A DNA stretch of 64,000 bases, from positions 155,949,152 through 156,013,151 of the forward strand of contig CP136066.1 in assembly GCA_032622095.1 (NCBI GenBank). The letters are read 5' to 3'. Numbering within the stretch: position 1 is the first letter of the stretch; every line of letters begins with the position of its first letter. The translations under genes and the position numbers were made by a program. The DNA comes from Siphonodentalium dalli (lineage: Eukaryota > Mollusca > Scaphopoda > Gadilida > Siphonodentaliidae). Below, one piece after another: positions 57,057 to 64,000 of this stretch. The notes under the pieces were generated by a model. The model did not search any database. It worked only from the letters and a program-made list of their open reading frames with translations, and was not told where the DNA came from.

Positions 57057-58290
57057 GTTTTTCCGAAGACCCATAACTCCGAAGGTCCGATTCTCCGAAG
57101 GTCAGATTCTCCGACGCCCCGATTCTCCGAAAGCCCATAACTCCGAAGTCCCGATTCTCCGAAATCCCATAACTCCGAAGACCCATAACTCCGAAAGCCC
57201 ATAACTCCGAAGGCCTATAACTCCGAACGCCCATAACTCCGAAGGTCTATAACTCCGACGGGCCGATTCTCCGAAGGTCCGATTCTCCGAAGATCATGTT
57301 TTATCGCTTATTAAATAGTGTACAGTCCAGTGGCGGGGTCAATGGGGCCCTAGGGAAGACCGCCCCCAAAAAAACATGTCAAATGTCATGTAAACGTCAG
57401 GAAATCCCTCCTAGGCATTCAAATATTCACAGTGTTCCTGTCCAGGGGAGCCCCCGGACCAACGATTGGGGGCGACCCCTCCCATGTATATGCGCTCCCC
57501 AAATCAGGCCTTCGTGATATGCTTTCGGCATATCATATGCATGATATATCCCCCACATATGCTAATTAATGTGCACCCCTAAATGGGAACCCTGGCTCCG
57601 CCACCGGTGTGCAGCGGGTATATTATAACGAAACGCTGCAAGAATGTCAGAGTAGCCTAATATGCACAGGGGCGACAAGTTCTTCCCCGTTCACCCCTGT
57701 ACATTTTACTCTGGCATCTCATGGGCCAACGTAACGTTATAGTATCTGGTGTATAGTCAGTGGCGGGCCAGGATTCCCATTTAGGTGGGGGCAGTAGGAA
57801 AAGTTTGAATATTGTTATGCCCCATGAACGATTTCCGGGCGTTTACATGACATTGGACATGTTTTGGTAGGGGCCCATATTGTCTGAAATAGCAAGTAGA
57901 GGTTTAATGGGGGCAGTGGGAATTTTGGAACCCCTTGGCTTCGCCACTGGACTGTACACTATTTAGTAAACGATAATACCCCGATAAAACAAAATCTTCG
58001 GAGAATCGGACCTTCGGAGAATCGGACCTTCGGAGTTATGGGCCGTCGGAGAATCGGGCCTTCTGAGTTATAGGTCTTCGGAGAATCGGCCCTTCGGAGT
58101 TATAGGCCTTCGGAGATATAGGTCTTCGGAGAATCGGCCCTTCGGAGTTATGGGCTTTCGGAGAATCGGATCTTCGGAGTTATGGGCCGTCGGAGAATCG
58201 GGTCTTCGGAGTTGTGGGCTGTCGGAGAATCGGGTCTTCGGAGTTGTGGGCCTTCGTAGTAATAGGTCTTCGGAAAACCGGTCTGACACC
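57057..58290. mobile_element. 1.23-kb palindromic foldback with tandem-repeat arms
   Basis: Left end: array of 'ccgaaggtccgattct' / 'ccgaagacccataact' (57057-57297). Right end: the reverse complement array 'cttcggagaatcgg' / 'ccttcggagttatggg' (57985-58290). Inside, 'gttttatcg' and 'aaatagtgtacagtccagtg' match in inverse at 57937-57990, and inversion continues almost to the centre near 57680. The inner part (57328-57949) begins CAGTGGCGG and ends CGCCACTG, a sequence typical of hAT-like termini. No transposase. Confidence 0.82.
57328..57949. mobile_element. hAT-like palindromic insert at the core of the foldback
   Basis: Ends CAGTGGCGGGG... and ...TTCGCCACTG. Internal copies of the same end lie at about 57595-57606 ('ggctccgccaccg') and 57758 ('cagtggcgggccagg'). 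The flanks (GTACAGTC / GACTGTAC) are inverted rather than direct repeats, so no ordinary target duplication is seen. Confidence 0.6.
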
Positions 58291-59303
58291 GACGAATGGC
58301 GTCAGGTTGAACTTTATTTCAATATTCAATCAGGGGAGAGCCATTTACTTGTCCAGTCCTGTTGGCTTGACATATGTCAATGCCCTAGCCATACTTTCCA
58401 GTTCATTGTCAATAACAAACTCAGTATGTTGCTTGACACTGGGTTTTATGCTAAGTATCAAGTGCGTAAGGGTCAGGCGCACGTTTTGCCAAAATTTCCT
58501 GGTATTTCAACATGGATTATTTTCAAAACCTGACATAAATTTCTTTGTGAAATTTGGCACAAAAGATTATTGTGATACAATATTTAGGAACCATCAACCC
58601 GTTGGAAATTATAACCTCATTTACTTTACTTTTATGGCATGAACAATAATTAAACTTTCAGTTTTAAGGTAACAAGAACTTCTGTAAAATATTTTTTTTC
58701 TTCAAAAGTGCGGTTCATACATCCATGACATCATCGAAACATCATAGAGAGGAGACGTAATTATTCTTGATTCGCGAAATGTAATGATTATTTTCAGTTA
58801 GAAGAGCAGCTACCTATATTGCTCTCTCGGGTTTTACCAGGCCCGACTCACCTCGTGAAATATGTCACGTAATCATCAAAACCAATTGATAACTCTCGGT
58901 TAAAGTCGGTTAATTTTATTTTTTAATCTGATTTGTTAAATTGAGCAAGAAGTTCAATTTAACAAAAATAAAAAATAAATATATTTATTTTTATTTTTGT
59001 TAAATAACAAAGTGTTCAAGTGATCAAAATGTGCACACAAATGAGCCGCAGCCCCCCCCCCAACTGAATAAAAACTGTCAGCTTCCTGAATGACCAATGC
59101 TTCCTTTGCTTGCCATATGCACTGGGTTGTACGCGTGATTGAGGCGTCTTGAAGTACACATTGTCATTTCTGATTGAGATGGGAAGCAGAATATTGTGTT
59201 GCCAAGTATGTATTTCCGGACATACATCTGCCTCGTTTACGACTGAATCGACGATGATAGTTGAAGATAGCTTGTCTTTTAAGATACTAGCACCGTCTAA
59301 ACA
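58291..59303. other. Upstream region of cystatin gene C
   Basis: No gene recognised. Contains a short inverted repeat near 58930-59010 ('aatttaacaaaaataaaaa' and 'ttttatttttgttaaat') and a poly-C run near 59053. No clear TATA box within 100 bp of the ATG. Confidence 0.4.
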
Positions 59304-59507
59304 ATGCGGTTTGTTATCCTGTTAGCGTTGCTTTGTTCCATCTATGCTCAGCCACTGGGGCCGATGCCAGGCGGCTGGTTTCGCGTCGGAACAGACGAAC
59401 CTGAAATTGTTGCAGCCGCAAACTTTGTAGCCAAGGAATACTCGAAGGCTCTTGGAGAAGAATACACTCTCGGTGATAACATCGTTCTGGTCAGAGCAAA
59501 GCAACAG
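59304..59507 (+). CDS. Cystatin gene C, exon 1 (signal peptide, domain 1 N-terminus)
   Basis: ATG at 59304; 68 codons to CAG|GTACTA. Signal peptide MRFVILLALLCSIYA, then the mature start QPLGPMPGGW with the conserved Gly pair. The cystatin helix is EIVAAANFVAKEYSKALGEE, followed by the strand IVLVRAKQQ, which ends on the Gln of QTVYG. It is the most canonical cystatin start of the three genes; 'PGGW' is shared in spirit with A and B. Exon 2 is at 63699. Exons 3 onward lie beyond the window, so whether gene C also has two domains is unknown. Confidence 0.92.
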
Positions 59508-59664
59508 GTACTAATTAATATACTCAGTCAGTGCTGGTCCAAAATTTATTTTTGTCAAAACTTTCACCAAGTTTTCCCAAAAGTTACCAAATGATATCGG
59601 GCCCAAAATTGAAGGAGTTTCGGTTTATGGAAAATTGACTCTTCTAGTAGGTGGTTTAATTTAC

Positions 59665-59977
59665 CGATTGATTGGGGTTTAATGTCACTTTCAGCAACTA
59701 ATGCCATATCACGACATTGCCAGTTTTAGTGGTGGAGGAAATACGCACACTTACGGTTAATCTAACGGTGATTAACTTCATTGGCTGATTAACTCGTCGA
59801 CCATATGCAGCAAACCACCGGCCACCGGCGAGTGACTGACAACTCCACCAGATAACGATTTCGAGTTACGATGTCCACGATGAAAACATGTGAACATTTG
59901 AACCCTCATAGACAGCGCTGGAGGGCGAGGCGACTTGGAGTTGTAACCCTAACCCACTGAGCCACCGATTCCCACAA
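59665..59977 (-). mobile_element. tRNA-derived SINE
   Basis: On the minus strand, 'TGGCTCAGTGGGTTAG' fits RNA polymerase III box A. 'GGGTTCAAATG' about 60 nt downstream fits a slightly diverged box B. The body ends with 'gtgacattaaaccccaatca' followed by a short (ATCA/ATCG)-type tail. This head-body-tail order is typical of animal tRNA-derived SINEs. Intron 1 of cystatin gene C. Confidence 0.8.
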
Positions 59978-60399
59978 TAGGTGTTTTAAAGCCACAATGT
60001 CATGTTTGTTTGTGATCTAAAATAGATGTAATAATATTTGCTTTTGAATTTTTCTGGGTATTGAAATAGGTCGATATGTACTTGGAACTAGCTTTTCATG
60101 AGCATTATATGTCACAGAAAGACGTAATAAAAAATAACAACCATTTGTATTTGCAATCAATCCATCAATCAATCAATTTATTTAAGAACGAACCATTCGG
60201 CTCTTATTTACCGTATTATATACATAAAGGAAATTGACAATTTAAACATCACAATCAGTACTTTTGTTTTAGTTCACAAGTCAATGTAAAGTCCATTCTT
60301 CGTTCCACTATTTCCATATACATGTGGATGCATTAGTTTCTGTTTTGATATTGTTCTCTTTGTTTTCTTAGTTCTATCCTAAGTTTATAAGAGCCATTA

Positions 60400-60960
60400 A
60401 GTTATTTTCTTGAGCATTCTCTGTCGAAATACATATTGTTATGTCCATCGATTTTAGTTTCTCCTCTGTTAAATTGAATTGCCTCTTTTACCATTATGTC
60501 CCCAGAACGTTGTTCAGTGAGCGTAATGTGTTCTGGTCGATGTTTGTTTTCTGTTAAGAACCCAATTCTCTTAAATGACACAACCTGTTTCATATCACAT
60601 TCCGTTTTGTCGTGTTTTCTATTTCTATCATTATCTTATTCTTCCGTTTGTTTATCTGGTATGCGTAGGGCTTCTATGTTGTTGTTTATACTGTTTCGTA
60701 AGTCCCCGTTGATGTTTTCTTGTAGTCTTCTCTGCAATTCTTTCAAATCGTACTCTTGTTTTTCCAATACATTCGTATGCTGGTCATCGAAGATTTTTTT
60801 ATTTTATTGTCCAGTTTTCGTTTCAAAGAGTCTGCTCTTGTTTGAGATTCTCCTCTCTCTGTAACGAATTTTTCGTCTAATTTTGTTATTCTACTTTGTA
60901 AACTTGACATAACATTGGCTGCGGACACACGTACCACAGTAGCGATGGCATAGTATGTGT
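60400..60960 (-). pseudogene. Retroelement-like coiled-coil ORF remnant
   Basis: Minus-strand frames give a coiled-coil start 'MSSLQSRITKLDEKF' and, after a frameshift, 'EYDLKELQRRLQENINGDLR'. Near 60590-60402 there is another protein-like stretch 'KQVVSFKRIGFLTENKHRPE'. Heptad-like Leu spacing and loss of frame suggest a decayed ORF1-type or similar retroelement protein. A repeat tail (ATTG/ATCA)n at 60150-60175 may be its 3' end. No RT motif seen. Confidence 0.4.
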
Positions 60961-61580
60961 GACAATTTATTATGGTGGAGTTTGTTGACAATTTGTCCGT
61001 CATAATTATGTGCCATAGCTATCCACGTCGCCAGCTGATTTTCCGCACAATGACTCGACTGGACCAATTAACCCATTTCTTTTCACCAAGGTTGATCTCT
61101 ACTCATTAAGTTTTGCTAAATTGTATTCACGACGATATATATAATTGCACGATAGATCGTCCAGAATTGTGTTTGACCGTGGCCTGGTGGCAATTCCCCA
61201 TTGGCTCACATAGCATTATTGTGGTACGTTTTTTATATGATCTCAATGCATGCATGTTTATCTACTTATATTAATGTCATTAATAAGAACAATCATGGCT
61301 GTTGAGATGGGTTATTCATTAAGTTATCAAGTGGACTTGTGTATTAGCGTGTAAAATATAACACTGCGTGTTGAGTAAAGACATTCAAGTAGATACACCC
61401 TTGAGAGATCTACCGTCGCTGGTAGAGCTTGTTAGACTCATTGTGCGAATTTGCATAGGGCGACATGGCTTGCTATGGCATATTAATTATGACCACCAAT
61501 TGTCACCAAACTCCACCATAATTAATTGTCACACCTACTATGCTATCGCTACTGTGATACGTGTGTCCGCAGCCATTGAT
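60915..61580. repeat. ~110-bp inverted-repeat pair
   Basis: 'ggctgcggacacacgtacca' ... 'ttattatggtggagtttgtt' (60918-61028) is repeated in reverse complement at 61467-61580 with few changes. The spacer is about 440 bp. The pair could be the ends of a TIR element or two opposed copies of one repeat. Confidence 0.8.
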
Positions 61581-61749
61581 CGGAAAATACATTGTACGTT
61601 GCGCTATCTTAACACGAATCTATATATTAAACAAACTTCAGGTACTGATTTTGTTTAATCATCAAAATTGTATAGTATACATGTACCGTAAACGTTTCTG
61701 AGCGACGGCAGCTCTAGATTGTATGCACACGGTCTACAGCTGTAATTAT

Positions 61750-62209
61750 AAAGGTACTCAATCCGATCAGACGCTCCTAAATTACTATTTCTTTGGCTTC
61801 AGGGGTAAACAATATTTTGATTCTCGAGAGTCGAGGCACCCACCCATCAAAGCTCGGAGTGATCAGATATCGATTTTTGAAGTTTGTTATTTCTCGAGAT
61901 GTGTAATAATACGTGGCCCAGAAGCCAAATAACACGTGGTCAAACTGAAGGTATCGGACAAAATTGCGGATGGAGATGGATAACTTTAAAATCAAGTGGT
62001 AATACGGCCAAATTTCGTGATACTTAAGCGATAATACGGCCATTTTTGTTGAACAAAATGTTGATAACAAGTTTTGGGAATTTTGATACCATAGTGGTTA
62101 GCATTATTTCGTTGCAATAAATCGATTCTGATAACTAAAGCGTATTTTGAAGAACTGTTGTTGTATCTGGATGATATGGCGACGGTCTGGTCGGATTGAG
62201 TACATTTAA
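61750..62209. mobile_element. TIR element, ~460 bp, best copy of its family
   Basis: 'aaggtactcaatccgatcag' at the left and 'ctggtcggattgagtacatt' at the right are TIRs. The body matches 14530-14960. No coding frame. Confidence 0.82.
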
Positions 62210-62338
62210 GCGACCGCTGACAAAATTTAACCTACTCAAACTTATATAAAAAAACACGTTTATATTTATTGCTACATCAACGAATTTGATCGGAAATCTT
62301 CCATGTGGGTATGTTTTTGAGATACCTCTTACGAAAGT

Positions 62339-62890
62339 ATGTGTATACACTTGTGAGGTTCGAACGACCCATGTCAGTTTAAGCGATCAATTTCTCAAAA
62401 AAATAATATCTTGTGAAAATCGCTTGTCAAATCTTTTGTTGCCAAATAAAAATTATTATTGCATTTTGACAAGTGGCAGTACCAACCCTGCTAAAATGAT
62501 ACGATATACAACTATGTGTACATGTATGTTAGTGGGTACGTCTCCAAGGTGATGAGTGGTTTGCGTATCGCACAATCTTTTCGTACCGTACTGTATCACA
62601 ACACAACACGAAAGATTGTGTACACACTTGTGTGGTTCGAACGACCCATGTCAGTTTAAGCGATCAATTTCTCAAAAAAATAGTATCTTGTGAAAATCGC
62701 TTGTCAAAACTTTTGTTGCCAAATAAAAATTATTATTGCATTTTGGCAAGTGGCAATACCAACCATACTAATATGATACGATACACAACTATGTGTACAT
62801 GTATGTTAGTGGGTACATCTCCACGGCGTTGAGTGGTTTGCGTATCGCATAATCTGTTCGTACCGTACTGTATCACAACACAGCTTTTGT
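62339..62890. repeat. 279-bp tandem duplication
   Basis: 'ttcgaacgacccatgtcagt' occurs at about 62358 and 62637, and the following ~230 bp match closely ('gatcaatttctcaaaaaaat', 'ttgttgccaaataaaaatta', 'tgtatgttagtgggtac'). The step is 279 bp. Two copies. Confidence 0.92.
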
Positions 62891-63698
62891 TTACTAACAA
62901 GGCGTTCGATCTTGACATTAACATGTTATTTGTGCGCTATTTATGATTGGTATAAGAACAAAATCTGTCTATATTTTAATATTTATTTATGTTTATGAAG
63001 GTTTTAACGGATGTGACTATTTTAACAGCAATGTCATGCATCGCAAATTCCATCACTGCCTTTAATGCGTTACACCCGCCTGTTTCCCGGGATCAAAATG
63101 GTCGACAGATACATCCAATAATTTATAAGGACATTCTATACCACATAACTAATAATTCAATTGATACAATTCTTCAGTATGAAACAATATAGAGCAACCA
63201 TTGTTAGTATTTTGTTTTTATATGCCAACATATCCTTGTGCAAATAGGTTCATATTGGACCTAAATATTCACATAGGTTCATATTGGACTTATCTGATTC
63301 TGAAATAAACCCATAGTGAGTTCTCACCCGATAATCCGTTGAATGGCCACAGTGAAAACATATTATAAAGAGTGTAATCTGGTATTTCGGTTTAAGTTCA
63401 TATAGAGCGTAATTCAGGTTCAAATAATGCCTATATGGGCTTATTCGTGAGAGAATAGGCTGGATATACAGGTTGAAATGAAGAGCGTTTGTCTTACTTT
63501 TGTAGAAAAAAATATGTCAGTTGGAAAATTGCTTTAACTTTGGTATATACATATATATTAAGGATATATGAGGTAGATTTTTCGTGTATTTATCAATTTA
63601 ACCCATCCATATATTTCTACATTATGTGTACGTGATTTGGAGGTTGAAACGAGCCATCTTCAAACGCTTTCATCAATCATATTTCTTCCTCATTTCAG

Positions 63699-63752
63699 AC
63701 TGTTTATGGCTTCAACTACAGATTGAAGTTCAGGTTAGGAACTGGAAGATCG
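63699..63752 (+). CDS. Cystatin gene C, exon 2 (domain 1, QTVYG strand)
   Basis: 54 nt, phase 0, acceptor 'cctcatttcag', donor 'GTGAGT'. It encodes TVYGFNYRLKFRLGTGRS; with the Gln of exon 1 this gives QTVYG. The same length and splice phase as in genes A and B. The next exon should encode a Cys and the Pro-Trp loop and lies beyond 64000. Confidence 0.92.
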
Positions 63753-64000
63753 GTGAGTTGAAATATTGCACCATCTTCCCGATTTGTTTTCCAACTTCTT
63801 AAATTCGCTCGTTTAAATCATATGAAATACACGAGGCATAGGATAGGATATTTCATTTTCAACATACACATATCACTATTATAGAATTAATTTAACAGTT
63901 ACATTACTTTGTGTATTCGAGGAGGTGACAAAGTCAGACAAGATTGTCTTCCTGCCACCCCTTAATAATAAGTAGATGCTAGGGTGGGCGGTCAAATTGT
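63753..64000 (+). other. Start of intron 2 of cystatin gene C
   Basis: Intronic sequence to the window end; no element recognised. Confidence 0.6.

Larger units (their letters stand above)
59508..63698 (+). other. Intron 1 of cystatin gene C
   Basis: About 4.2 kb. It holds a minus-strand SINE (59665-59977), a coiled-coil retroelement ORF remnant (60400-60960), an inverted-repeat pair (60915-61028 and 61467-61580), a TIR element (61750-62209) and a 279-bp tandem duplication (62339-62890). No further cystatin exon inside. Confidence 0.65.

Noticed and set aside
58068-58642. Open frames rich in RRPTTP/SSENR repeats
   Set aside because: By-product of the ~20-bp CTTCGGAG array in the foldback at 57057-58290.

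Overview
The window is eukaryotic genomic DNA, AT-rich, with short coding exons bounded by GT..AG introns, many decayed non-LTR retrotransposons, a tRNA-derived SINE and numerous terminal-inverted-repeat (TIR) elements. There is no operon structure or bacterial ribosome-binding-site spacing. Repeat style and gene content suggest a marine invertebrate animal, but the sequence does not let me name a phylum.

The recognisable genes are (1) the first two coding exons of a short-chain dehydrogenase/reductase of the retinol-dehydrogenase/17beta-HSD type (minus strand, 8950 to 5490; the rest was not found in the window), and (2) a cluster of three secreted, cystatin-family cysteine-protease-inhibitor genes. 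Cystatin gene A is on the minus strand (31169 down to about 12934), gene B is on the plus strand (39741 to about 52324), and gene C is on the plus strand (59304, running off the window end). A and B are divergent. Both encode a signal peptide followed by two tandem cystatin domains, with matching exon layout (about 200, 54, about 240, about 112 and 75 nt, all phase 0). The intron that splits the QxVxG loop after its Gln is at the same place as in vertebrate type-2 cystatins. Both also have a downstream candidate terminal exon encoding a shared Cys-containing module (CxxC ... GVI ... WxL ... MC). The exon that would link domain 2 to this module was not found.

Most of the remaining sequence is repeats. 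1-2460: degenerate ~300-bp tandem repeat and a hairpin element. 3.6-4.1 kb, 10.5-12.3 kb and 19.1-19.85 kb: decayed non-LTR retrotransposon pieces. 7.1-8.0 kb: a 159-bp satellite. 20.81-26.06 kb: a giant foldback (inverted-repeat) element with inverted tandem arrays at its centre, inside an intron of gene A. 28.26-29.54 kb: a hAT-type element with an exact 8-bp target duplication and a BED-finger remnant, nested in another TIR element. 42.36-45.60 kb: inverted telomere-like TTAGGG arrays around a palindromic GGAGCCATGGCTCC array, inside an intron of gene B. 57.06-58.29 kb: a third foldback with tandem arms.

The most unusual signal is at 46463-46980. The exon-3/intron-3 boundary of gene B, including the splice donor, is tandemly copied at an almost exact 43-bp period (then about 33 bp), giving about 13 extra donor-like sites directly after the genuine one. 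Nearly all assignments are from reading the sequence; no database search or expression data were available.
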